From Corynebacterium stercoris (lineage in GTDB: Bacteria > Actinomycetota > Actinomycetes > Mycobacteriales > Mycobacteriaceae): DNA of 64,000 nt. The first letter of the stretch is position 1; each line of letters starts with the position of its first letter. Shown here one piece after another: positions 1 to 9,122 of the stretch. The stretch covers positions 248,001-312,000 of the forward strand of contig NZ_JAMFTQ010000001.1 in the NCBI RefSeq assembly GCF_024160105.1, given 5' to 3'. Both the position numbers and the translations under genes were made by a program. The notes below the pieces were generated by a model. It had not been told where the DNA came from and did no database searches. It saw nothing but the letters and a program-made list of their open reading frames with translations.

Positions 1-624
1 GGCGCGGTGAAGATCGGCCGCAAGGGCATCGGCAACGTGGTGGTCACCGCCGAAGGCATCGAGGCGCACGCGGGTGTCGAGCCGGAGAAGGGCGCCTCCG
101 CGATTACCGCGCTCATGGAGTGGTGCCTCGCGGCATCGAAACTCGCGGATCCCGAGCGCGGCACCACCATCAACGTCGGCCTCATCGAGGGCGGCACCGG
201 CGCGAACGTCATCCCCGGCCGCGCACAGGCAGTGCTCGACATCCGCCACTGGGATCCGGCGGAGCCCGCGCTTCTCGACGCCGCTTTTGATGCCATCACC
301 TGGACCGACAACCGCGTGAAAATTACGCAGGAACGCACGTGGAACCGCCCGCCCATGCCCACCACCGACGGCATCGAGCGGCTGTTCGCCCTGCTCAAGG
401 AACAGGCGAGCGCGATGGGCACCGACCTAGAGGGCGTGGCCGTGGGCGGCGGCTCCGACGCGAACTTCGTCGCCGCCGAAGGCACCCCCGTCATCTGCGG
501 GTTGGGCGCCGACGGCGGCGGCGCGCACGCGCGCCACGAGTTCATCTACCCCGACTCAGTGCCCTTCTTCACCGCCCTGCTCGCCAACGGCATCGCGGCC
601 GTCGGGCAGGAGTGGAAGGGGTAG
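1..624 (+). CDS. M20-family metallopeptidase/amidohydrolase, C-terminal part
   Basis: The gene runs in from the left edge, so the start is not visible; 207 residues remain. The sequence resembles the dimerisation domain plus the end of the catalytic domain of M20 (carboxypeptidase G2 / ArgE-like) zinc hydrolases. The dimerisation part has the AHAGVEPEKG and GGTGANVIP motifs, and the late GGGSDANF and AHARHEF segments carry the last metal-binding histidine of the family. The family removes acyl or amino-acid groups from peptides or conjugates; the substrate cannot be read here. The first metal ligands and the catalytic Glu lie outside the window. It ends with TAG, 11 bp before a convergent gene. 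Confidence 0.85.
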   Translation, partial: GAVKIGRKGIGNVVVTAEGIEAHAGVEPEKGASAITALMEWCLAASKLADPERGTTINVGLIEGGTGANVIPGRAQAVLDIRHWDPAEPALLDAAFDAITWTDNRVKITQERTWNRPPMPTTDGIERLFALLKEQASAMGTDLEGVAVGGGSDANFVAAEGTPVICGLGADGGGAHARHEFIYPDSVPFFTALLANGIAAVGQEWKG

Positions 625-635
625 CGACTCGGAAG

Positions 636-1217
636 TTACCGCCCGATCTCGTCCGGCGTGCAGATGGTGGCGACACGGATGAACTCCTCCGGAGCGCCCA
701 TGTCGCGCAACTTGTAGCCGTTGAAGCACACGTAATCAGCAGGCTGTTTCTTTCCGTCGGCGCTCAGGCGGGTCCACTGGCCGTTGGCGTAGCGGAAATG
801 CTCAACCCAGTCCGACTGCGCGGCACCCACCTTGGCCCACTGACCATCGCAGTACATGACGGTGGTGCCGAGCGGGCTTGGCCAACCCGGGACAATCGTG
901 TCGAAGTCTCGCGGGTCGCAGGAACCGCGCTGCGCTTGAGCAACCGGAAGTCCGAGGCGCTTGGCCACTTCCGGCGGGAACTGTACGGGCAGTGGCAGAA
1001 TGCCCTGCTGCACCGCGAAGAATGCGCCGCCAGCTACCAGGGCGAGCACACCGAACGTGATGCCGATGATCTCACCCGCGCCGAGCTCCGTTTCGGACGA
1101 CGACTGCTCGGAGGCCCCTGCCGGAGCGGCAGTGTCCTCGGCGAGAGCGGGCGGGGCGGCAATGGCAGATACGGTCAGCGCCGCGGCGGCGCTGAGGGCG
1201 AGCGCTGGTTTCTTCAT
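636..1217 (-). CDS. Secreted/membrane-anchored protein of unknown function
   Basis: 193 residues with no family I recognise. The N-terminus is a Sec signal peptide (MKKPALALSAAAALTVSAIA, cut after an A-x-A-like site near residue 27). An acidic Ser/Ala linker follows, then a hydrophobic segment around residues 50-72 that could span the membrane, then a soluble C-terminal domain with three or four cysteines and several Trp-containing repeats of the type YCDGQWAKV / YANGQWTRL. I chose ATG at 1217 over ATG at 1229 because a -10-like TATGGT (1225-1230) overlaps the upstream ATG and lies 7 nt before this one, the leaderless pattern seen throughout the window. Confidence 0.65.
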   Translation of the reverse strand: MKKPALALSAAAALTVSAIAAPPALAEDTAAPAGASEQSSSETELGAGEIIGITFGVLALVAGGAFFAVQQGILPLPVQFPPEVAKRLGLPVAQAQRGSCDPRDFDTIVPGWPSPLGTTVMYCDGQWAKVGAAQSDWVEHFRYANGQWTRLSADGKKQPADYVCFNGYKLRDMGAPEEFIRVATICTPDEIGR

Positions 1218-1224
1218 ATAAGCC

Positions 1225-1230
1225 ACCATA
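1225..1230 (-). promoter_or_regulatory. -10 element of the secreted-protein gene
   Basis: TATGGT on the minus strand, 7 nt before ATG 1217. No Shine-Dalgarno lies between, so the transcript is probably leaderless. Confidence 0.45.
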
Positions 1231-1376
1231 GACCTGCGTCGCGTCCCGTTTCCGGAAGTCTCACTCGAAGTCGGGCGAAGTTGCAGCTCATAGCGGCGAT
1301 TTTGGATTTACCCGGGTACGCATTACTCTTACTTCACGTTGCACAGAGCGAAAGCCGAGAGCAACGAACTCCATAT

Positions 1377-1449
1377 TCCTCCATAGCTCAGTTGGCAGAG
1401 CATTCGACTGTTAATCGAAGGGTCACTGGTTCGAGCCCAGTTGGAGGAG
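1377..1449 (+). tRNA. tRNA-Asn (anticodon GTT)
   Basis: A 73-nt cloverleaf. The acceptor stem TCCTCCA (1377-1383) pairs with TGGAGGA (1442-1448), the discriminator is G1449 and no CCA is encoded. The D-loop has GCTCAGTTGGCAGAGC, the anticodon loop is CTGTTAA and the T-arm contains GGTTCGAGCCC. All are canonical. Confidence 0.95.
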
Positions 1450-1460
1450 CATTGACACTA

Positions 1461-1495
1461 CCCGCCACCGGCATTCTGCTGGACGGCGGGTTTTT
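1461..1495 (+). terminator. Rho-independent terminator of tRNA-Asn
   Basis: CCCGCC (1461-1466) pairs with GGCGGG (1485-1490), directly followed by five T residues (1491-1495). It lies 12 nt after the tRNA. Confidence 0.8.
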
Positions 1496-1763
1496 GCTGT
1501 CGTGGCGTCGCAGCCCCGTCTTCCCCATCCATGCCGGTTTCCGGCAGATTGTCGAGAAATGTAGCCACCTGGGGAAATAGGGGCGGCCCAGAAAGATTCT
1601 GCAAAATCTTTCTGGCCGAGGCGCTTCAGGCGCTTCAGGCGTGCTGTAGGTGCTGTAGAGAAGTGGCAAGTTGCTGCACAGACCCCTTTTAAAGTGGGGG
1701 TGTGCAGGAGTGCGGTAAAACACTGCAGGCGCCCAGGCTTCGGGCACGTGCGGCGACCTGTTG
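1496..1763. other. Gene-free spacer with hairpins and short tandem repeats
   Basis: This stretch between two tRNAs has no convincing gene. It holds a perfect 11-bp inverted repeat (1588-1598 / 1605-1615, 6-nt loop, no T run). Next come short tandem repeats (GCGCTTCAG twice, then a GTGCTGTAG pair, about 1620-1656), and then a second imperfect inverted repeat with CTGCACA / TGTGCAG arms (about 1673-1709). Possible roles are a small RNA, processing structures for flanking tRNAs, or the remnant of an integrated element; none can be shown. Confidence 0.5.
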
Positions 1764-1837
1764 TGGGGCCAGCGGGGCTCGAACCCGCGACCAGCGGATT
1801 ATGAGTCCGCGGCTCTAACCGACTGAGCTATAGCCCC
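1764..1837 (-). tRNA. tRNA with anticodon CAT (Met, or Ile2 after TilS modification)
   Basis: A 74-nt cloverleaf on the minus strand. The acceptor 5' strand GGGGCTA (from 1837) pairs with TGGCCCC (ending at 1765), using a G-T wobble at position 6, and the discriminator is A at 1764. The anticodon loop is CTCATAA and CCA is not encoded. It lacks the features of an initiator tRNA. Elongator Met and lysidine-modified Ile (AUA) tRNAs share this anticodon, so identity stays open between the two. Confidence 0.9.
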
Positions 1838-1900
1838 TTTTCGCGTGGCGCACAGCGCCTCCGGTCACTATATCGCGGCACACCCCCACACCTAGAAATG

Positions 1901-1906
1901 TAAGGT
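1901..1906 (+). promoter_or_regulatory. -10 element of the 94-aa gene
   Basis: TAAGGT followed by 7 nt and ATG 1914, with no Shine-Dalgarno; probable leaderless start. Confidence 0.45.
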
Positions 1907-1913
1907 TGAACGC

Positions 1914-2198
1914 ATGATTCAATTCGTCGCGGGCGCAGCTGCAGGGTACGTACTTGGCACGAAGGCGGGCCGGAAGCGGTACCACCAGATCGTCAACGCC
2001 ACCCAAAACGTCATCAACTCGCCGGTGACGAAGCAGGTCACGAACTCGGCGCGCAAGGCCATCGCCAACAAGATCGACCCGGAGCCGCGTCTGCGGGAGG
2101 TCAAGGATGTCAGCAGCCGCCGCTCCCTGCGCGGGAGCAAGCGCAAGCGCGATGCCCACACGACCGAGGACCAGATCTTCGAGCCGGACGAGAGCTAA
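1914..2198 (+). CDS. Small conserved actinobacterial protein (YtxH-like)
   Basis: 94 residues. The first ~20 form a short glycine/alanine-rich hydrophobic segment (FVAGAAAGYVLGTKAGR), as in YtxH/general-stress small membrane proteins. A basic amphipathic helix (residues 20-55) and a hydrophilic, charged C-terminus follow. Probably a peripheral or membrane-inserted protein of unknown role. It faces ppx convergently with a 12-bp gap. Confidence 0.7.
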   Translation: MIQFVAGAAAGYVLGTKAGRKRYHQIVNATQNVINSPVTKQVTNSARKAIANKIDPEPRLREVKDVSSRRSLRGSKRKRDAHTTEDQIFEPDES

Positions 2199-2210
2199 GC
2201 AGAGAGCTAC

Positions 2211-3158
2211 CTAGCGCTCGAGAAGCCCGGCGACGATGCCGTCGAGGATGTCCTTCTCGCTGATGACGAAGCTGGTGGCCCCAGCTGCCTCCTCGAACTC
2301 GGCCATGAGCTCCTCGACGATCGCAGAACCGGATCCGATCACGTCGGCGCGCCCCGGGTGCACGACGGGGTTCTCGGCGCGCTGCGCGGACGTTTGAGCC
2401 CGCAGCGCAGCCGTGACGTCACGCATCCGGTCGAAGTTGATCTCCGACATGTGGATTGCGGCCGGGTCGTACTCCCCCAGCTCTTGGGCAAGCGCGGACA
2501 GCGTCGTAAAGGTGCCGGCGCAGCCCACCACGGTGCGGGCGTCTTCCAGTGGCACCGCAGCCCGCGCCTCGGCGATGCGCTGCCGGATGTACTCGCGGGC
2601 CGCCTCAGTTTCCTCCTCCGTCGGCGGATCGGAGCGCATGAACCGTTCCGTGACGCGCACGCACCCCATCTGAGTGGACAGCGCCTGCAAACCGCCGTCG
2701 TTACGCATGACGAACTCCGTCGAGCCGCCGCCCAGATCAATCACGCACGCGGGCTCGCTGCCCACGGGCAAGTCCACGGTCGCGCCGGTGAACGACAGCG
2801 CCGCCTCCTCCTCACCCGTGATCACCTCGGCTTCGGCACCGGGTTCGATGCGGCCGAGCAGCTCGCGGGTCATGGCGAAAAAATCCTCGCGGTTGGCGGC
2901 GTCGCGGGTCGCGGACGTGGCCACCATGCGCACGCGGGTGACGCCCTCGCGCTCCATCTCGTCGACGTACGCTTCGAGCGCCTCGCGGGTGCGCTCAATC
3001 GCCTCCGGGTTCAGCCGGCCGGTCTCGTCCACGCCCTGGCCGAGGCGCACGATGGTGTTGCGCCGGCAGATTTCGCGCGGACCACCCGGGTCATGAATCA
3101 ACAGGCGGATCGAGTTCGTGCCGCAGTCCACGGCAGCGACGGGGCCGGAGGTACTCAC
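2211..3158 (-). CDS. ppx: Exopolyphosphatase / GppA-type phosphatase
   Basis: 315 residues of the Ppx/GppA actin-fold family, which degrades polyphosphate or pppGpp. The phosphate-1 motif VDCGTNSIRLL lies at the N-terminus and the glycine-rich DLGGGSTEFV motif is about 130 residues in. The length fits the short, single-module actinobacterial type (like M. tuberculosis Ppx2, Rv1026). Start GTG 3158 overlaps the upstream TGA by 4 bp (GTGA), implying translational coupling. It is the last gene of the eno-ftsB-DUF501-ppx block. Which of the two substrates it prefers cannot be decided from sequence. Confidence 0.9.
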   Translation of the reverse strand: MSTSGPVAAVDCGTNSIRLLIHDPGGPREICRRNTIVRLGQGVDETGRLNPEAIERTREALEAYVDEMEREGVTRVRMVATSATRDAANREDFFAMTRELLGRIEPGAEAEVITGEEEAALSFTGATVDLPVGSEPACVIDLGGGSTEFVMRNDGGLQALSTQMGCVRVTERFMRSDPPTEEETEAAREYIRQRIAEARAAVPLEDARTVVGCAGTFTTLSALAQELGEYDPAAIHMSEINFDRMRDVTAALRAQTSAQRAENPVVHPGRADVIGSGSAIVEELMAEFEEAAGATSFVISEKDILDGIVAGLLER

Positions 3159-4426
3159 GCGAGCTCCTCCCCGGCGTCGGCAAGCGAAAGTCCCAGCTCG
3201 TCGAGCGTCGGCCAATCCTCCGGGATCGCCGTGCCGCGCAGCCCGGCGTGCTCGGCTGCGAGCGCCACGGCCTCGTCGCCGAAGCGCACGCGGCCCGGCC
3301 CCTCCGCCAGCGCGTAGGCGATGAGCACGTGCAGGCACTTCACGCGGTCCGGCATGCCGCCGCCGGAGAAATCCGTGCCGAGGTCCTCGATGGCGTTGCG
3401 CTGCGCAAGGTAATGCTCGTGCGCGGCGCGGTACTCGGCCTGCAGTTCCTCGGACTCGGCGAGGCGCGCCTCCATGCGCTTCATCACCTGCGCCACTTCA
3501 AGGCGCGATGCCTCGGCAGTCAGCCGCGGGTCCGTCAGGTAATACAGCGTGGGAAACGGCGTGCCGTCCTCCAGGCGCGGCGCCGTTTTCACCACAGCAG
3601 GCTGCCCGTCCGGCGTGCGGTAGGCCACGGCGAGCACGCCGCGGGGCTCGCGGCCCAGCTGCTCCGTCATAATTTCGATGTCTTTTTCCGACACGGTCAT
3701 GGACTCGATTGTGTCACGCAGCGCCGCATCGAGGCGTTTCGCCTGGCTGCGCAGCGACGAATACGTCAGCGCCCCCGTCACAATCCCGCCAAGCACGGGC
3801 ACGGCCTTCGCCAAAGTGCGGGTTGCGGTGCGCAGCGACAGGTTCACCCCCACCTTCCGGAGCGTTTGCTTGACGACGCCAGTCCCCAGCGCCCCCGTGA
3901 CCACACGCTGCGCCGCTCGCTCACCGATATCCGTCGCCGCGGTTTGGGTGAGGTAGCTGCGCAGCACGTGCTGGGAGCCTTTCGTGCCCAGCATGGTGCC
4001 GAGCAGGATGGCGAACTGGCTGACCGTCTCATCCGTGATGTCGGTCTTCGAGGTAACGAGCGCCGGCCAGCCGTTGAGGTACGCGAGCTTCTGCATGATG
4101 CGGAAGGCGTGCACGTAGTACTGAATGAGATCCCCTGGCACCGAGACCAGCATGACGGCGAAGCCGCCGAAGCTGGTAGCGAAGGAGGCGGTCGAGGACC
4201 TGCGGGTTTCCTCGTCGATGCACGTACGGGCGATGTCGTCCAGCACTGCTCGGGGGATGTTCGCCTGGAGTACGTCGGTGTCTACCGCGCGCTGGATCTG
4301 CGCGGGCTCAATGCCGCGCTTGGCGAGTTCGCTGCGCAGGAAGTGCTCCCTGTCGATCTGGGCGGGCCCAAGGCGGATGATCTGTTTGAGGAAACGGATC
4401 GCGCCCTCCTCAGGATCCTGCGCCAC
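3155..4426 (-). CDS. EcsC-like helical membrane domain fused to DUF501
   Basis: 423 residues in one frame. Residues ~243-405 are a full DUF501 domain, with LGREPRGV, the APRLEDGTPFPTLYYLTDP block and GGMPDRVKCLH; M. tuberculosis Rv1025 has this domain alone (~155 aa). Residues 1-240 add an unrelated helical domain with two hydrophobic stretches (GGFAVMLVSVPGDLIQYYVHA near 87-107; AVPVLGGIVTGALTY near 208-222). That part resembles EcsC/YcjF-type proteins, a tentative assignment. No stop separates the parts. An internal ATG (residue 243, position 3700) could also start a DUF501-only product but has no clear Shine-Dalgarno. GTG 4426 follows the ftsB-like stop by 3 bp. Confidence 0.75.
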   Translation of the reverse strand: MAQDPEEGAIRFLKQIIRLGPAQIDREHFLRSELAKRGIEPAQIQRAVDTDVLQANIPRAVLDDIARTCIDEETRRSSTASFATSFGGFAVMLVSVPGDLIQYYVHAFRIMQKLAYLNGWPALVTSKTDITDETVSQFAILLGTMLGTKGSQHVLRSYLTQTAATDIGERAAQRVVTGALGTGVVKQTLRKVGVNLSLRTATRTLAKAVPVLGGIVTGALTYSSLRSQAKRLDAALRDTIESMTVSEKDIEIMTEQLGREPRGVLAVAYRTPDGQPAVVKTAPRLEDGTPFPTLYYLTDPRLTAEASRLEVAQVMKRMEARLAESEELQAEYRAAHEHYLAQRNAIEDLGTDFSGGGMPDRVKCLHVLIAYALAEGPGRVRFGDEAVALAAEHAGLRGTAIPEDWPTLDELGLSLADAGEELA

Positions 4427-4429
4427 GGA

Positions 4430-4993
4430 CTATCCCTCGGGTGCTGGTTCCGGAGCTGGCGCTTCCTCGGGCGCCGGCGCTTCAGCAACATCAAGCTCCG
4501 GCGCCTCGCGAAGCGAGTCCCAGAGCACCTCGTGCCAGGCGCGGGTGTCCGGCACTTGATCGGTGGTGATGTTGGGCCCTTGCGTCATGCGCGGATCAAT
4601 GATGCGCCACGCGGTTTCGCCTTCTTCCAGTACACCGAGGCGGCGGCGCGCCTCCTGCTTTGCGTACTCGGGATCTTGGTAGCGGGCGATATCGCTTTCC
4701 AACTGCCGCTTCTGCGCTTCCAGCGCCTCAATGGATGCCTGGGCGCGGGCGATCTCCCCGCGGCCTTCGTAGTAGTTGCGCAGCGGCACCGCGATAGCAA
4801 CCAGCACAATAAGCACCACAGCGATGAGGATGCCGGTGGAGGCCACGTCCTGCTGCAGCAGCGCCGGCTTCTTCTTCCGGCGCTGCGAGCGGGCTTCTTT
4901 CTCCTCCCGCTTCGCCTGTTCGCGGGACGCGACGGGAACGCTGCGCGGCGCACGGCCGCGGCGCGGACCCTTGGGTGTGGCGGGAGTGGTCAT
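4430..4993 (-). CDS. Septum formation initiator protein (FtsB/DivIC-like)
   Basis: 187 residues. A basic cytoplasmic N-terminus (~50 residues, rich in Arg/Lys) is followed by one membrane span (about residues 54-72, ILIAVVLIVLVAIAV). A coiled coil (EIARAQASIEALEAQKRQLESDI region) and a Pro/Glu/Ala-rich tail come next. This is the divisome FtsB/DivIC architecture, and its place directly after eno matches mycobacteria. It acts at the division septum with FtsL/FtsQ-type partners. It is followed closely by the DUF501 fusion gene. Confidence 0.88.
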   Translation of the reverse strand: MTTPATPKGPRRGRAPRSVPVASREQAKREEKEARSQRRKKKPALLQQDVASTGILIAVVLIVLVAIAVPLRNYYEGRGEIARAQASIEALEAQKRQLESDIARYQDPEYAKQEARRRLGVLEEGETAWRIIDPRMTQGPNITTDQVPDTRAWHEVLWDSLREAPELDVAEAPAPEEAPAPEPAPEG

Positions 4994-5013
4994 AGTGATT
5001 GTTGAGTGTAGAC

Positions 5014-5041
5014 CGCCCGCCGCCTAAAACCGCGGCGGGCG
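5014..5041. repeat. Perfect 10-bp inverted repeat upstream of the ftsB-like gene
   Basis: CGCCCGCCGC / GCGGCGGGCG with an 8-nt loop, in the leader of the ftsB-like gene, 21 bp from its ATG. No T run follows on either strand. It could be part of the eno terminator region or an RNA structure in the leader. Confidence 0.4.
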
Positions 5042-5049
5042 CGCCACCG

Positions 5050-5103
5050 AAAATGGGCAACGCCCCCGCGCCGCCGGCATCATGGTGGCGGCGAAGAGGG
5101 CGT
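5050..5103 (-). terminator. Probable terminator of eno
   Basis: Interrupted GC-rich hairpin (arms 5060-5073 and 5087-5103, minus strand GACGCCC...CGCCGCC / GGCGGCG...GGGCGT) just after the eno stop. It is followed on the minus strand by a weak ATTTTC stretch. It would partly separate eno from the downstream division genes. Confidence 0.45.
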
Positions 5104-5118
5104 CGGCAAATACAGCGC

Positions 5119-7283
<2,165 letters not shown>

Positions 7284-7291
7284 GGCGCTAG

Positions 7292-7297
7292 ATCCTA
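7292..7297 (-). promoter_or_regulatory. -10 element of the lpqU-like gene
   Basis: TAGGAT on the minus strand, 8 nt before ATG 7283; leaderless-type spacing. Confidence 0.4.
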
Positions 7298-7388
7298 CCC
7301 ACCGCGAGCCCCGCCCCTGAATCGGCGGGACACACATTCACTCCAGTAACAATCTTCACTTTTGCAACACAAATAACTCTGGTAACAG

Positions 7389-7394
7389 TATGAT
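7389..7394 (+). promoter_or_regulatory. -10 element of the 140-aa secreted protein gene
   Basis: TATGAT in the AT-richer 7330-7446 interval, giving a leader of about 45 nt that contains a good Shine-Dalgarno (AAAGGA, 7434-7439) before ATG 7447. Confidence 0.45.
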
Positions 7395-7446
7395 GCGAAG
7401 CTGTTCCATCTTCTGATCCTGTTTCCCACCCGTAAAGGAATTCCGC

Positions 7447-7869
7447 ATGCGCCGTATCACCGCCACCCTCGCAGCTGCCCTCATCGCCGGCACCGCCGCC
7501 CTCTCCCCCGTCACCGCTCAGGCACAGACCCTCTCCCAGCTCGGCCAAATCACCAAGGCTGTCGACGGCAACATCGCCGAGATGGACTGCGGCCTGCTGC
7601 GCACCGCCCTGGTCGGCACCAAGATGGTGGACGGCGAGACCACCCGCTCCGGCCTGGCCAAGAAGCTCAAGGAGTTCACGGGCAACGACATCACCCTCAA
7701 GCTGCTGGTCGGCGGCCGCGCCGACGCTGTGGCGGACCGCGCACTGGCCTGCAACCTTGTGAAGCCGGACCCGGTCACCCCGACCACCAAGTTCGTCGAG
7801 CTCAGCTCCACCCTCTCCAGCCAGTCCGGCCTGCCGGAGCTGCGCAAACTGGCCGCGCTGTCCAGCTAA
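7447..7869 (+). CDS. Small secreted protein of unknown function
   Basis: 140 residues. Clear Sec signal peptide (basic MRR, hydrophobic core, A-Q-A cleavage near residue 26), then a ~110-residue mature alpha-helical domain with two cysteines (about residues 48 and 102) that could form a disulfide. No recognised family. It has its own promoter and Shine-Dalgarno, and its stop abuts the mazG stop on the opposite strand. Confidence 0.7.
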   Translation: MRRITATLAAALIAGTAALSPVTAQAQTLSQLGQITKAVDGNIAEMDCGLLRTALVGTKMVDGETTRSGLAKKLKEFTGNDITLKLLVGGRADAVADRALACNLVKPDPVTPTTKFVELSSTLSSQSGLPELRKLAALSS

Positions 7870-8448
7870 TTAGCGCTCGCGCGCTTTCCCTTCCGCCCAC
7901 AGGCGGTCTTGGGTGGCAATATCCACAAGCCCGGTCGACCCGTCAAACAAGTACGGGGCCCGGGCTTTGAGCTTATCGACGAACGCCCCCGCCACCTCCC
8001 CGAAATCGAAGGCCCCGCGCTCGGCGGCAATTTCGGCATGGAAGAGGACCTGCAGGAGAACGTCGGAAAGCTCTTTCTTGAGCTCCCCCTCCCCCGCCCC
8101 CTGCTCGATGGCCTCGGCGAGCTCGGCCGTCTCTTCGCGCAGGTACGGGAGGAGCGACTCGTGCGTCATTGAGCGCTCCCACTCGCCGCGGGTGCGGGCC
8201 GCGTGCATGACCGTGACCGCCTGGTGGACCGGGTCGTCGAGGGAGGGCACGCGGATCACCTCGACGGCGCCCCGGGCGTGCTCGGGATCGGTGGTGATGC
8301 ACCACGGTTCACCCGGCTGGGTGTCCGCAAACAGCGCCCTCACCTCGCGCGGCACCTCCTCGGTGAACGTCACCGGGCCACGGATGCGCGCCGCGATATC
8401 GACCGGCACCATGGCTGGCCAGCGGGGGTCAAGCACCAGAACCGTCAT
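7870..8448 (-). CDS. mazG: MazG nucleotide pyrophosphohydrolase
   Basis: 192 residues. The C-terminal ~110 residues are a MazG domain with the metal-binding EExxE ... ExxD pattern (LREETAELAEAIE, then LKKELSDVLLQVLFH) and the closing DRLWAEGKA block. It hydrolyses non-canonical NTPs to NMP and PPi. The N-terminal ~80 residues look like a shortened counterpart of the extra N-terminal region found in mycobacterial MazG (325 aa). Start ATG 8448 is 7 nt after a TATTGT -10 element that overlaps the -10 of the divergent gene at 8468. Confidence 0.88.
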   Translation of the reverse strand: MTVLVLDPRWPAMVPVDIAARIRGPVTFTEEVPREVRALFADTQPGEPWCITTDPEHARGAVEVIRVPSLDDPVHQAVTVMHAARTRGEWERSMTHESLLPYLREETAELAEAIEQGAGEGELKKELSDVLLQVLFHAEIAAERGAFDFGEVAGAFVDKLKARAPYLFDGSTGLVDIATQDRLWAEGKARER

Positions 8449-8454
8449 GCATGA

Positions 8455-8461
8455 GACAATA
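8455..8461. promoter_or_regulatory. Overlapping divergent -10 elements (mazG and OGG-like gene)
   Basis: Plus strand GACAAT (8455-8460) is 7 nt before ATG 8468. Minus strand TATTGT (8456-8461) is 7 nt before ATG 8448. Only 19 bp separate the two start codons, so both genes must be read from this single near-symmetric element as leaderless transcripts, unless a promoter lies inside a gene. Confidence 0.5.
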
Positions 8462-8467
8462 GCGGCC

Positions 8468-9112
8468 ATGACGAACCAACTTGCTGAGGCGCTGAACACC
8501 GTCAAGCCAACTGTGGGCGACGTGATGGAGCACTCCGTGACCTTCTCCCCGATCCGCTGGAAGACGGGCTGGCCGCACCACCTGCGCCGCGTGCCGCCGT
8601 TCCGCGACGATGCCCGCGCCTCCATCACCCGCAGCGAGGTCTTCGACTTTGCCGCCGACGTGCGCGCGTCCGGCTACAACCGCGACCAGATCATCGACTT
8701 CCTCGGTGCCGCACTGGCGTACCGTGCCGGCCAGACCAACCAGGTTATGGAGATGCAGCAGTTCCTGCGCAACAAGAACAAGGCCGCGCAGCTCCTCAAC
8801 GCCATCCGCCAGATTGAGGGCAAGGACGCTGTCGCGGCGTACGCCTCCCTCACCGAGACCGGCCTGCCGGCCAAGTTCGCCTCCGCGATCGCCTACTTCC
8901 TCGCCGGGGAGCAGGCGGAGGGCGAGGGTGACAAGCCCGTCATCATCTGCCGCAAGCGCGCCGAGGTCGCCGGCCTCGAGCCGAGCGGCACCTGGACCGC
9001 CGAGGAATACGGCGACTACCTCGCCCGCCTGCGCGAGGCGCGCGACGCCTACGACGCCTCCCTGCCGCTGGACGCGGTGGAGTACGCCGCCCGCGAATTC
9101 GCCGGCAACTAG
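8468..9112 (+). CDS. OGG-fold protein (8-oxoguanine DNA glycosylase-like)
   Basis: 214 residues. The middle and C-terminal parts fit the bacterial OGG-fold family related to 8-oxoguanine glycosylases: a helix-hairpin-helix-like stretch (TGLPAKFASAIAYFLAG), a KPVIICRKRAEVAGL segment, the TAEEYGDYL region and a final DAVEYAAREF. The family is suspected to act on DNA base damage, but members in bacteria are little studied and I could not confirm the catalytic Lys/Asp pair. It is divergent from mazG (NTP sanitation), tail to tail with dnaG, and has a leaderless start. Confidence 0.5.
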   Translation: MTNQLAEALNTVKPTVGDVMEHSVTFSPIRWKTGWPHHLRRVPPFRDDARASITRSEVFDFAADVRASGYNRDQIIDFLGAALAYRAGQTNQVMEMQQFLRNKNKAAQLLNAIRQIEGKDAVAAYASLTETGLPAKFASAIAYFLAGEQAEGEGDKPVIICRKRAEVAGLEPSGTWTAEEYGDYLARLREARDAYDASLPLDAVEYAAREFAGN

Positions 9113-9122
9113 CTCGGCGCCG

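Noticed and set aside
1588..1615. 11-bp hairpin as a Rho-independent terminator
   Set aside because: No T run on either side; the tRNA-Asn terminator is already at 1461-1495.
1388..1747. 119-codon minus-strand frame with PPTGLEPVTLRLTVECSAN near its end
   Set aside because: It reads through tRNA-Asn; this peptide pattern is the well-known false translation of tRNA genes.
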